Origin: Klebsiella planticola ATCC 33531
Lineage (GTDB): Bacteria; Pseudomonadota; Gammaproteobacteria; Enterobacterales; Enterobacteriaceae
Direction: 5' to 3'
Length of the DNA: 46,531 bases
Assembly: GCF_000735435.1 (NCBI RefSeq)
Contig: NZ_JMPP01000026.1
Span: 1-46,531 of the forward strand
Positions 20,170 to 27,576 of this stretch are shown piece by piece (position 1 is the stretch's first letter; every line of letters begins with the position of its first letter). Under the pieces are notes generated by a model that saw nothing but the letters and a program-made list of their open reading frames with translations, was not told the origin of the DNA and searched no databases. A program made the translations under genes and the position numbers.

Positions 20170-20640
20170 TCAGGAGCGTTTGATGGACTGCAGTTCCGTC
20201 AGGGTGACGATTTTATCGACGCGAAATTTTTTGCTGGTCAGCCAGCTGTCGGCCAGCTGGCAGTAGTGCGCCATGCTGCGACAGCCGATCCGCACCAGAA
20301 AGTCAAAGCTGCCGCTGACCAGCCAGCAGTCGAGCACCTCCGGCGTCTGGCGCATCTCCTGTTCAAATACCGGCTGTGAGCGGCCGTGGTCGGCCAGCGC
20401 AATTTGCGCCTGCACCACGAAAGCATGCTCCGGCTCGGGGAGTTCAATCACCGCGCTGTAGCCACGGATAATGCCGTCACGCTCAAGGCCACGTACGCGT
20501 TCCAGGCAGGGACGGGCGGTGAGGTTTACCTGCTCCGAGAGCTTTTGATAAGAAATGCGGCCATCCCGGCGCAGGATTTCAAGGATCTTATGATCGATAC
20601 GGTCAAGCCGGGCTTTCTTTTCCACAGATAGGATGTCCAA
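20170..20640 (-). CDS. Lrp/AsnC-family transcriptional regulator
   Basis: 156 residues from TTG 20640, or 151 from GTG 20625. Neither has a strong ribosome site, and an in-frame stop lies two codons before the TTG. The N-terminal helix-turn-helix reads LDRIDHKILEILRRDGRISY... then LSEQVNLTARPCLERVRGLE; the C-terminal RAM domain (VVQAQIALADH to LTELQS) would bind an amino-acid effector. It is convergent with the permease gene and divergent from the M14 enzyme gene, with no intergenic DNA on either side, so it probably controls these neighbours in response to an amino acid. This regulator type with an M14 deacylase recalls doeX/doeB of ectoine catabolism, but no other ectoine gene is present. 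Confidence 0.87.
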   Translation of the reverse strand: MDILSVEKKARLDRIDHKILEILRRDGRISYQKLSEQVNLTARPCLERVRGLERDGIIRGYSAVIELPEPEHAFVVQAQIALADHGRSQPVFEQEMRQTPEVLDCWLVSGSFDFLVRIGCRSMAHYCQLADSWLTSKKFRVDKIVTLTELQSIKRS

Positions 20641-21758
20641 TGAAAATTAAACACTATACCTTACCCGAACATGCGTTGAGTGGGCAGCGGCAATTAATCC
20701 ATTTTCACTTTGGCGAACCCGGCCGCGGAGAGAAAATTTATCTGCAGGCGGGACTGCACGCCGATGAAATCCCGGGCATGCTGGTGCTGCATTATCTTAA
20801 AAGATTACTCAACCAGGCGGAACGGCGCGCCGAGTTGCGCGGTGAAATTATTCTCGTCCCGGTGGCTAACCCGCCGGGCCTGGCTCAGGTCGTGCTCAAC
20901 GGCGGTATCGGGCGATTTGACCTGACGAGCGGTCGCAACTTCAATCGCGATTTTCCCGATCTGGCCCACCTTGCACAGCAGTATCTCTGCGCCGATGTAC
21001 CGCTGACCCGTGAAGCGTACCTGCAGCAGGTCCGCGGGGCGATGCGCGAGGCGCTGACCGCCGAACCGCTGCGCAGCGAAGTTCAGGCGCTACGTCACCA
21101 TCTGCTGACTCTGGCCTGTGATGCCGACGTGGTGCTGGATCTGCACTGCGACGATCGGGCCATTTTGCACCTGTATGCCGATCCGGTCTGGCAGGCGGAG
21201 GCCGGTGTGGTGGCCGCCTTTTTAGGTATTGGAACGGTACTGCTGGCGCAAGAGAGCGGCGGTAACTCGTTTGATGAGGCCTGCGGACTGCCCTGGCATC
21301 GCCTGGCAGCGCGCTTTCCGCAATGGCAGCAGGGCCAGCCTGGCTGTATGGCGGTGACCGTGGAGCTGCGCGGTCAGCAGGATGTGAATCACGCGCTGGC
21401 CCGCGAGGATGCCGAACGTCTGTACCGTTATCTGCAATACCGCGGCGTGCTGGCGGGCGCATGCCCGTCTGTCCCGCAGCAGGAGACGCTGATGCTGCCG
21501 TTTGCCGGGGGAGAGATCGTCACCGCGCCAGCCAGCGGGATCCTCGTACCGTTGAAACAGCCCGGCGAGTGGGTCAGCGCCGATGAGGTGGTCGCCGAGA
21601 TTATCGATCCTCTCACCGATATGATTCAATCGGTCCGTCCGCAGGCCGGCGGGTTAATTTACGCCAGCCGTCGGGCGCCATTTGTCACCTTCGGCGCCGA
21701 GGTGATGAAAATAGTCGGCAAGCAGCCTTATGCCGGCGGCGGCGGGCTGGCGATGTAA
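20640..21758 (+). CDS. Succinylglutamate desuccinylase/aspartoacylase-family (M14) enzyme
   Basis: 372 residues. Zinc ligands of the M14 fold are visible: His40 and Glu43 in GLHADEIPG, His169 in VLDLHCDD, with NFNRDFP around residue 102 for substrate binding and VELRG providing the probable general base. A C-terminal beta domain (PASGILVPLKQPGEWV region) is usual for the AstE/aspartoacylase/DoeB group. These enzymes remove succinyl or acetyl groups from amino acids. ATG 20640 has AGGA six bases upstream, inside the start region of the divergent regulator. Beside DDAH and a basic-amino-acid importer it probably deacylates an arginine-, ornithine- or diaminobutyrate-type compound. The exact substrate is not visible. 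Confidence 0.85.
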   Translation: MKIKHYTLPEHALSGQRQLIHFHFGEPGRGEKIYLQAGLHADEIPGMLVLHYLKRLLNQAERRAELRGEIILVPVANPPGLAQVVLNGGIGRFDLTSGRNFNRDFPDLAHLAQQYLCADVPLTREAYLQQVRGAMREALTAEPLRSEVQALRHHLLTLACDADVVLDLHCDDRAILHLYADPVWQAEAGVVAAFLGIGTVLLAQESGGNSFDEACGLPWHRLAARFPQWQQGQPGCMAVTVELRGQQDVNHALAREDAERLYRYLQYRGVLAGACPSVPQQETLMLPFAGGEIVTAPASGILVPLKQPGEWVSADEVVAEIIDPLTDMIQSVRPQAGGLIYASRRAPFVTFGAEVMKIVGKQPYAGGGGLAM

Positions 21759-21991
21759 TCCGTGCGGCCGGGGGACCTCAGCCGTCGGGCGCCCGAATGC
21801 GCGGCCGCCGCGGAGCGGGTGAGGATTGATATGCATCAAGAGTTTTATCAACTGCAGAGATAAATAACTAAAAAAGAGTTGTAACCCTTGCGTCTTTTAT
21901 TCAATTTATGTGGTGAATGTTTAATGCATACGGATAAAAAAACATATGTGCATTAAAATCAATACATTAAATAAATCAGGGGTTCATTGTT

Positions 21992-23260
21992 GTGGCAAGT
22001 GCAAACAAACTCACGCTGTTTATCGTTATTTTCATGCTGTTGGGGATCCTCTCCGGCGCGGTGATTCATGCGTATGCCTCTCCGGGCACAATTACGTCAT
22101 GGGCAGAAAATATTACGCTCTTTACCGACATGTTCTTGCGGCTGATTAAGATGGTCATTGCGCCATTAGTCTTCAGTACGCTGACGGTGGGCATTATGCG
22201 TCTGGGAGAAACCGCGACTATCGGGCGAGTGGGCGGCAAGGCGATGGTGTGGTTCATCACCTCCTCAATCCTCTCTATTCTGGTCGGGCTGGTGATTGTG
22301 ACTCTTGAACATCCCGGCGCAGGCTTAAACCTGGCGATTCCAAAAGAGTCGGTGGATACCGGCCTTGCGGTCAGCGGAATGAGCTTAAAAGGATTCCTGT
22401 CTCATACCATCCCGACCAGTATTACCGAGGCGATGGCGAACAACGAAATTCTGCAAATCGTGGTGTTCTCGATGTTCTTTGGTATCGCCGGGGCCTCGTT
22501 GGGGGAGAAATTCAACGCGCCGCTGGTCGCCGCGCTGAACGTCGTCTCTCATATCATGCTGAAGGTCACCGGATATGTGATGTACGTGGCTCCGTTGGCT
22601 ATTTTTGCCGCGATTTCATCGGTTATCGCCTCGCAGGGGATGGGCATTTTGCTTAACTATGCCTCCTTTATCGGCGGCTACTACATTGCGGTGCTGCTCA
22701 CCAGCGCGGTGCTGCTGGCGGTAGGCTATATGGTGCTGAAAAAAGAGGTCTTCCGCCTGCTCAACATGCTCAAAGATCCGGTGCTGGTGGCGTTTACCAC
22801 CAGCAGCTCTGAGGCGGCGTATCCGAAGACCCTGGAGCGGCTGGTCAGTTTTGGCTGCTCGCGCAACATCGTCTCCTTCGTGCTGCCGATTGGCTACTCC
22901 TTTAACCTGGTGGGGTCGATGGTCTACTGCTCGTTTGCCTCGATGTTTATTGCCCAGGCTTATAACATCCAGCTGAGTTTTAGCGAAATTACCGTCATGA
23001 TGCTGACCTTGATGCTGGCATCAAAAGGGATTGCCGGGGTCCCGCGTTCTGCGCTGGTGGTTCTGGCCGCCACGATCCCGAGTTTCAATATCCCCGTTGC
23101 CGGGATTCTGCTGTTGATGGGCATCGACCATTTCCTTGATATGGGCCGTTCGGCGATCAATGTGCTGGGCAATGGGATTGCCACGGCGATGCTGTCGAAA
23201 AACGAGGGGCTGCTGCAGGAAGAGGAGCCGGAAGTGGAACCTCAGCAGGTACAGGCCTGA
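21992..23260 (+). CDS. Dicarboxylate/amino acid:cation symporter (DAACS family)
   Basis: 422 residues, inner membrane, GltP/DctA/SstT superfamily. Family landmarks are present: the serine-rich re-entrant loop TTSSSEAAYPKT, PIGYSFNLVGS in the helix 7 region, the second loop KGIAGVPRSALVVLAA, and DHFLDMGRSAINVLGNG in helix 8. The aspartate in that helix is the usual amino-group contact. Start is GTG at 21992 with AGGGG nine bases upstream. It lies 233 bases after the M14 gene on the same strand, so it may supply substrate to the same pathway or be separate. Substrates of the family are glutamate, aspartate, serine or C4-dicarboxylates; which one is not decidable here. Confidence 0.9.
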   Translation: MASANKLTLFIVIFMLLGILSGAVIHAYASPGTITSWAENITLFTDMFLRLIKMVIAPLVFSTLTVGIMRLGETATIGRVGGKAMVWFITSSILSILVGLVIVTLEHPGAGLNLAIPKESVDTGLAVSGMSLKGFLSHTIPTSITEAMANNEILQIVVFSMFFGIAGASLGEKFNAPLVAALNVVSHIMLKVTGYVMYVAPLAIFAAISSVIASQGMGILLNYASFIGGYYIAVLLTSAVLLAVGYMVLKKEVFRLLNMLKDPVLVAFTTSSSEAAYPKTLERLVSFGCSRNIVSFVLPIGYSFNLVGSMVYCSFASMFIAQAYNIQLSFSEITVMMLTLMLASKGIAGVPRSALVVLAATIPSFNIPVAGILLLMGIDHFLDMGRSAINVLGNGIATAMLSKNEGLLQEEEPEVEPQQVQA

Positions 23261-23267
23261 TCGCTCA

Positions 23268-23295
23268 ACGCCCTCTTCGCGGAGGGCGTATTTCC
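23268..23295 (+). terminator. Hairpin terminator after the symporter gene
   Basis: ACGCCCTC and GAGGGCGT form a perfect 8-bp stem with a 6-nt loop eight bases after the stop codon, followed by ATTT. The rest of 23296-23575, up to the convergent regulator gene, shows no gene or clear motif. Confidence 0.65.
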
Positions 23296-23575
23296 CGTAT
23301 GTTGTGAAAGTGTTGTGGAAAAAGAGGCCCCCAACAGGCACGCAAGGGGCAATGTGACGAAACGAACTCACCCCGATTAACCTATTATTTTCATGGTACA
23401 AAAATACGCGGCAGTATCTTTATACCCGGGTGGCGAATAATTTTATCGGTTAGCTACGGTGGATGAGAAGTTATTTCCCGCTGACACGCTTCTTTTCAGA
23501 ATGGATAACCTGAGCAACCCGTTGAATTCCTAATTTTCCCTGTTTCAATGGTGTGTTCAGTCGCGCTGATTGATC

Positions 23576-24193
23576 TTATCCGCGTTCTTTTAACACGCTA
23601 ATGAACTGAAAGAAGTCATAATGATTATTCAGTCCGTATTTTTCCATGATCTGATTTTTATGATAAATCACGGTCTTCGGGCTGAGCTGATGAAGTGCAG
23701 AAATTTTACCAATATCAAAGCCATTCATCAGGCCATGGGCAACGACGACCTGCGAAGGCGACAGGATTTTGTGCGGGCAGTTGGCGCATATGGATGCTGA
23801 GTCGAGCGCCCGTTTTGACTCCGGCTGTTCACTCTTCGATAGCGCCCGGCTAATCATCTCGCGCAGGCTGTCAACATTGACCGTTCTGACGGGAACGAAG
23901 GTGACATCTTTCAGGCAGTTGACGATCCGCGTCTTTTCCGGCAGCTCATCATAGCGATGCAAAATGATCACCGAACTGTTTTTCTTACGGTTTTTAATAC
24001 TGGTGTTACACAGGTGAATCTCACCCGGGAGAATCTCAGCGATGATGATGTCCTGAGCGGACAACTCGCTTGAGTGGCCGCTGAACTCAATCGTCAGGGC
24101 GTCGCTGACCCGGGTGAGATCGTGGATTATTGCCATTAGCGACGCCCTAAGGAAGGTGTTGCGGCTGATAATCGCGATACTTATTTTTCTCAT
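23576..24193 (-). CDS. LuxR-type regulator with degenerate receiver domain
   Basis: 205 residues from ATG 24193 (AGGA about ten bases upstream); an ATG ten codons further up at 24223 lacks a ribosome site. The C-terminus (about 143-202) is a GerE/LuxR helix-turn-helix: LSPSQVVVAHGLMNGFDIGK, then LSPKTVIYHKNQIMEKYG. The N-terminus resembles a receiver, but the phospho-acceptor position is Glu53 (DIIIAEILPGE) and the usual N-terminal acidic pair is replaced by SRN. It is therefore probably not phosphorylated in the usual way, as in RcsA- or BglJ-like proteins. A CxxC pair (ICANCP, 136-139) precedes the DNA-binding part. Targets are unknown; the small membrane-protein gene lies just upstream on the same strand. 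Confidence 0.8.
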   Translation of the reverse strand: MRKISIAIISRNTFLRASLMAIIHDLTRVSDALTIEFSGHSSELSAQDIIIAEILPGEIHLCNTSIKNRKKNSSVIILHRYDELPEKTRIVNCLKDVTFVPVRTVNVDSLREMISRALSKSEQPESKRALDSASICANCPHKILSPSQVVVAHGLMNGFDIGKISALHQLSPKTVIYHKNQIMEKYGLNNHYDFFQFISVLKERG

Positions 24194-24344
24194 GACGTGA
24201 CTATCCTGCGGCACTGGCATCATGCCAGGCTGCGAGCAACCTTACGGGCGTTTACGGCAATTGCCGTGTCTCGGGAATATCGTATTTATGAACGGAAGCA
24301 TGACCTTTCATAACTACGATAGCAGTAACAGGCGCCTGCCAGGA

Positions 24345-24482
24345 TTATTTTCTGCGCATTTTTCTGTCTGCAAAGGGAATACGCTCTTTTCTCCTGTCTT
24401 TTATATAAGAAATAAGGCTGTAAACGGAGACCGCGAAGAAAAACAGGCATAGCAATAAGGCCAGCCACGTTTGTAAGGCCAT
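24345..24482 (-). CDS. Small single-helix membrane protein, 45 residues
   Basis: ATG 24482 is preceded by AAGGA about nine bases upstream. The 45 codons give one hydrophobic helix (about residues 4-27: LQTWLALLLCLFFFAVSVYS and on) followed by a strongly basic tail rich in Lys and Arg (YIKDRRKERIPFADRKMRRK) and a TAA at 24345. This is the pattern of bacterial small membrane proteins with a cytoplasmic positive tail. I do not recognise a named family. It lies about 150 bases upstream of the LuxR-type gene on the same strand and could be cotranscribed. A palindrome like an RcsAB box lies about 270 bases upstream. The ribosome site and the helix-plus-basic-tail design make a chance frame unlikely. 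Confidence 0.65.
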   Translation of the reverse strand: MALQTWLALLLCLFFFAVSVYSLISYIKDRRKERIPFADRKMRRK

Positions 24483-24747
24483 AATGAATAATCCTTAACT
24501 GAGTTTTATGCTGTGATAAATACGCAACAGTGCGCATGCGAATATTATTATTCTGTTATTCAGCGTGAAGCTGCTACCGTCGCGGCGTCTGCCGCATAGA
24601 ATATTCGCGTAACGTCGCCGCCTTGAACGCAACCCTGGCAGAGTGAAACCCGGTCTGTCCGCAGGTTGGCTAGAGCGAAAGGGGGGCGCGTTCCCCTCCC
24701 GCAGCATGGCTGATTTCGGTCACGACATTTGCGGCATGAGGTCAATG

Positions 24748-24761
24748 TAAGAAAATTCTTA
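24748..24761. promoter_or_regulatory. RcsAB-box-like palindrome
   Basis: TAAGAAAATTCTTA is a perfect palindrome and matches the RcsAB consensus TAAGAATATTCCTA at 12 of 14 positions. It is upstream of the leftward small membrane-protein and LuxR-type genes. A simple AT-rich palindrome could arise by chance, so binding is inferred. Confidence 0.4.
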
Positions 24762-24773
24762 ATTCTCTGTCAG

Positions 24774-24798
24774 TCTCATTTCTCTCATTTCTCTCAAA
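24774..24798 (+). repeat. Three tandem TCTCATTTC-type 9-bp repeats
   Basis: TCTCATT recurs at 24774, 24783 and, as TCTCAAA, at 24792, giving an exact 9-bp period. Tandem half-sites with a spacing near one helical turn are typical of OmpR-family regulators, and one is encoded next door. The link is inference. Confidence 0.45.
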
Positions 24799-24898
24799 AA
24801 ATAAGAAAAATTAACAACAACAGATAAATGAATAACTTATGGATAATAAAACGGGTGGAGAGCGCATCAGGTCGCTTGCACGGCGGCGATGAGAAACC

Positions 24899-25594
24899 TC
24901 AGGGAATAAACGCCAGGCCTTTGCCAAAAATTGCCCGGATGGGCAAGGTCATGCCGTGCAGCCGCGCTTTGTTGCGCAGTCGGCTGATCACGACGTCAAT
25001 GCGGTGTAGCTCCGCCTCAACTTCATCGGGGAAAAGATGCGCGTGCAGATCAACTTTGCGACAGACTTCACTTGGATTGCGCATTAAGCGCGCCATCAGC
25101 CGGTGCTCCTGCTGCGTCAGCGGCAGCGCGGTACCGGACGGCGCCACCAGACTTTCCGGCTGCAGAATCCAGGATGAAGAGGCTAATTTCTCGGCTACGG
25201 GGGGCGCGGCCGGGGAGCGGGGGTTTTGCTGCATCAGCCGGGCGCCCAGCGCATGGATGGTCTCCGCCAGCACGGAAAAATTGACCGGCTTGATGAGATA
25301 GAAATCTGCGCCAAGATTGAACGCCTGCAGTTTATCCTGCTCATGCCCCCTGGCCGTCATCACAATCAGCCCGTATTCGCCAATCTCATGCAGATAATCC
25401 AGAACGCTGAAGCCGTCTTCGCCAGGTAAGCCAATATCAACCAGTACAATATCCACCGGGTCGCGATGCAGCTGCCGCCAGAAGGCTTCCGCGCTGTGCA
25501 CCCCCCATGCGTCGAAGCCGCGAAAGCGCAGGAAGGCCAGCAGTTCATCGAGGAGATCGGCGCTATCTTCAATGATGGCCACGCGTAATGTCAT
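24899..25594 (-). CDS. OmpR-family response regulator of an uncharacterised two-component system
   Basis: 231 residues. The receiver (about 1-118) has Glu9-Asp10 of the acidic pocket, phospho-acceptor Asp53 in DIVLVDIGLPGEDG, Thr in MTARG and Lys in LIKPVNFS. A linker rich in Pro and Ala precedes a winged-helix DNA-binding domain (about 155-231) with PLTQQEHRLMARLMRNP and IDVVISRLRNKA. The end is unusual for the family: IRAIFGKGLAFIP where most have RGxGY. The ATG overlaps the kinase stop (ATGA), so the two form one unit. I cannot name the pair; targets may include the small gene region downstream. Confidence 0.88.
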   Translation of the reverse strand: MTLRVAIIEDSADLLDELLAFLRFRGFDAWGVHSAEAFWRQLHRDPVDIVLVDIGLPGEDGFSVLDYLHEIGEYGLIVMTARGHEQDKLQAFNLGADFYLIKPVNFSVLAETIHALGARLMQQNPRSPAAPPVAEKLASSSWILQPESLVAPSGTALPLTQQEHRLMARLMRNPSEVCRKVDLHAHLFPDEVEAELHRIDVVISRLRNKARLHGMTLPIRAIFGKGLAFIP

Positions 25595-27576
25595 GATTTA
25601 CCCTTCTGCTGTGGTAGGTCATCCTGGGGCAGCGTGAGCGCAAATTCGCATCCCGTCGGACCGTTGATTGCCAGCCAAAGCTCACCGCCGTGAGCTTGTA
25701 TGATTTGCCGGGCGACATACAGCCCAAGACCGGTGCCGGCGGGCGTCGCGGTGCGGACTGCGCCGCGCCGGTAACGCTCAAAGATCTGGTCGACATGATC
25801 AGCGGCAATACCGGGCCCCTGGTCACGAATCCCAATCTCGCAGCAGTTTGCCTTTGGGCGAATCGCAATTGCAATCTCGCCGGACGGCGTGTACTTCACC
25901 GCATTGTCCAGGAGGTTGGCCAGCGCAATGCACAGCAGTGCGCTATCGGCAAAGAGTGGAGGCGAGCGGGTCGTGGCGTCGACGCTGTGCCCGGCCAGCG
26001 TGATCGTCAGATAATGATTTGACGAGAGTTCAACCACTGTTGCCGCCATGCGAATGATCGCTAGCAGGTCGGCATTTTGTTTATCGACATGCAGCGCGCT
26101 GGATGAGAGCCGGGCATCGGCCAGACAGTTATCGGTTAACTGGACCAGACGTGTGGTGGCGCGCTGCATGCGGTCCAGGCGCGGCCGTTGCGCCGGATCC
26201 GGAGAGCATAAGCGCAGGTTCTCCAGCGCGGCCTGAATAACCGAGAGCGGCGTTCTGAATTCGTGCGCCACCATCCCCATAAACTGACGTTGATGAAAGC
26301 TTGCTTCGCGTTCGATCTGCAGTTCTCGCGTCAGCTGTTGTTTTTGCACCAGCCTGCGATTTTCGGCCCGTACTCGCCGGACCGCAATGATGAGGACGGT
26401 GACAATATGAACAATCAGCGCGTACTGCCAGGCGGAATAGATGGTGTTATGAAAAGGGATCACCCCGTGAATGGAGAGCAGCACCAGCGCGGCGGAGGCC
26501 ACGTAGACCGGCGGAAGCAGTCCTAACAGCAGCGTATTCAAATCAATGGCTTTGCGTCGCCAGAGCAGCCATGAGGTGATCAGCAGAATCGGAGCGGCAA
26601 TAAAGAACATCGCCGCCTCGATCTGCATGGCCTGCCCGTAAAAGCCGAGGGGAACGCTGGCGAGAAGCACAATATTGACGCCAATAGCAACGAGCAGCAG
26701 CCGGTGCAAGCGCGGCATATTGGTTTTAAGATCAAAAACCTCGCTATGCAACCACAGCGCCGTGGCGTAGCTGAGCAATGACAGGTAGCTGATCATCGCA
26801 TCCTGCACGGGGAGAACGGCATCGCCAAAAAACCACTCCGGGTAGCCGTGTAGCGCCGCCACCAGCGGATAGTTGAGGGAAAACAGGCAAATTCCCCACA
26901 GCAGGCGGCGACGTAACAATAAGGCAAGCCACAGGGCAATTCCGCTGGCAATCGCCGCCAGGCCAAAATAAAAGCTCCAGAATGCGGTATCCCGGGTTGC
27001 AGTGCGGACAAACTCCTGGGGGGAAGAGAGCGTCGCCAGCAGGATCAGGGTACTGCTGCTGCGCAGGCGAAAGACCATATCGTATCCCGCGTCGTCAGGG
27101 GGCGGCGCTAAAATCAGTACGCTTTCGCGGTAGTCCAGGTCGCTATCGCGGGTCGAGGCATGGTCGCCAAACTCTTTATGCGTCCACGGGAGATTGCTGC
27201 CGGCAGGACGGTAGAAAACGCTGAGGTGATCGATAAAGGAGGGGCCGAGCTGCAGCCAGCGAGGTTCACCGTCAAAATCGGCCGCCGGCAGGTGGCTCTT
27301 AAACCAGTACGTTTTTGCTGAGTAGCCAAATGACGGGATGCGCTGCCCCGTAGTGAGCGCACTCTCCGGCAGGGCGAGAAATGTCTCCAGCGTCATCGAA
27401 CCGTCAATGTCGGCAACCCACTGCACGGGAATATCAATGCCAACCTGACGACTTTGCGCCGCAGCGGGGGAAGAAAACATCAGGCTGGTCGCAATGCCAA
27501 AGCCGATCCAAAAGAGCACTCTGTAGCTCCAGGCGAGCGAAGCGGCGAGGCCAGGAACGGCGCGTAGATGATTCAA
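25591..27576 (-). CDS. Hybrid-topology sensor histidine kinase with 7TMR-DISM input
   Basis: 661 residues from TTG 27576. A signal-like helix (about 20-41) is followed by a periplasmic 7TMR-DISM extracellular domain (about 45-190: WVADIDGSMTLETFL, YWFKSHLP, then WLQLGPSFIDHLSVFY), seven membrane helices (about 198-400), a short coiled coil, HisKA with phospho-acceptor His438 in VAHEFRTPLSV, and an ATPase domain with NLLDNAVKYT, RDQGPGI and GTGLGLYVA. The extracellular domain is carbohydrate-binding-like in some relatives; the signal here is unknown. The start is uncertain: the TTG has GGGGGAG only two bases away, while GTG 27519 has GGAG at seven bases but would lose the positive residues before the helix. 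Confidence 0.85.
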   Translation of the reverse strand: MNHLRAVPGLAASLAWSYRVLFWIGFGIATSLMFSSPAAAQSRQVGIDIPVQWVADIDGSMTLETFLALPESALTTGQRIPSFGYSAKTYWFKSHLPAADFDGEPRWLQLGPSFIDHLSVFYRPAGSNLPWTHKEFGDHASTRDSDLDYRESVLILAPPPDDAGYDMVFRLRSSSTLILLATLSSPQEFVRTATRDTAFWSFYFGLAAIASGIALWLALLLRRRLLWGICLFSLNYPLVAALHGYPEWFFGDAVLPVQDAMISYLSLLSYATALWLHSEVFDLKTNMPRLHRLLLVAIGVNIVLLASVPLGFYGQAMQIEAAMFFIAAPILLITSWLLWRRKAIDLNTLLLGLLPPVYVASAALVLLSIHGVIPFHNTIYSAWQYALIVHIVTVLIIAVRRVRAENRRLVQKQQLTRELQIEREASFHQRQFMGMVAHEFRTPLSVIQAALENLRLCSPDPAQRPRLDRMQRATTRLVQLTDNCLADARLSSSALHVDKQNADLLAIIRMAATVVELSSNHYLTITLAGHSVDATTRSPPLFADSALLCIALANLLDNAVKYTPSGEIAIAIRPKANCCEIGIRDQGPGIAADHVDQIFERYRRGAVRTATPAGTGLGLYVARQIIQAHGGELWLAINGPTGCEFALTLPQDDLPQQKGKS

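Larger units (their letters stand above)
24483..24898. other. 416-bp regulatory-looking gap
   Basis: No gene is supported here. It holds the RcsAB-like palindrome (24748-24761), a 9-bp repeat array (24774-24798) and an AT-rich stretch next to the 3' end of the response-regulator gene. The only outward-facing gene is the small membrane protein to the left, so the gap is probably its control region. Confidence 0.5.

Noticed and set aside
20640-21758. Ectoine-degradation locus (doeB with doeX)
   Set aside because: The regulator-plus-deacylase pair is suggestive, but no ectoine hydrolase, aminotransferase or dehydrogenase gene is present; DDAH neighbours point elsewhere.
19200-21990. Hidden ATP-binding subunit gene for the importer
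   Set aside because: All frames around the permeases and after the M14 gene were read for a Walker A and a LSGGQ signature; none was seen.
21830-21990. ArgR box upstream of the symporter
   Set aside because: Only one half-site resembles the consensus; the second half does not match, so I do not call it.
24222-24452. Rightward 76-codon frame between the LuxR-type gene and the kinase system
   Set aside because: It has no ribosome site or hydrophobic/motif pattern and is antisense to the better supported 45-codon membrane-protein gene.
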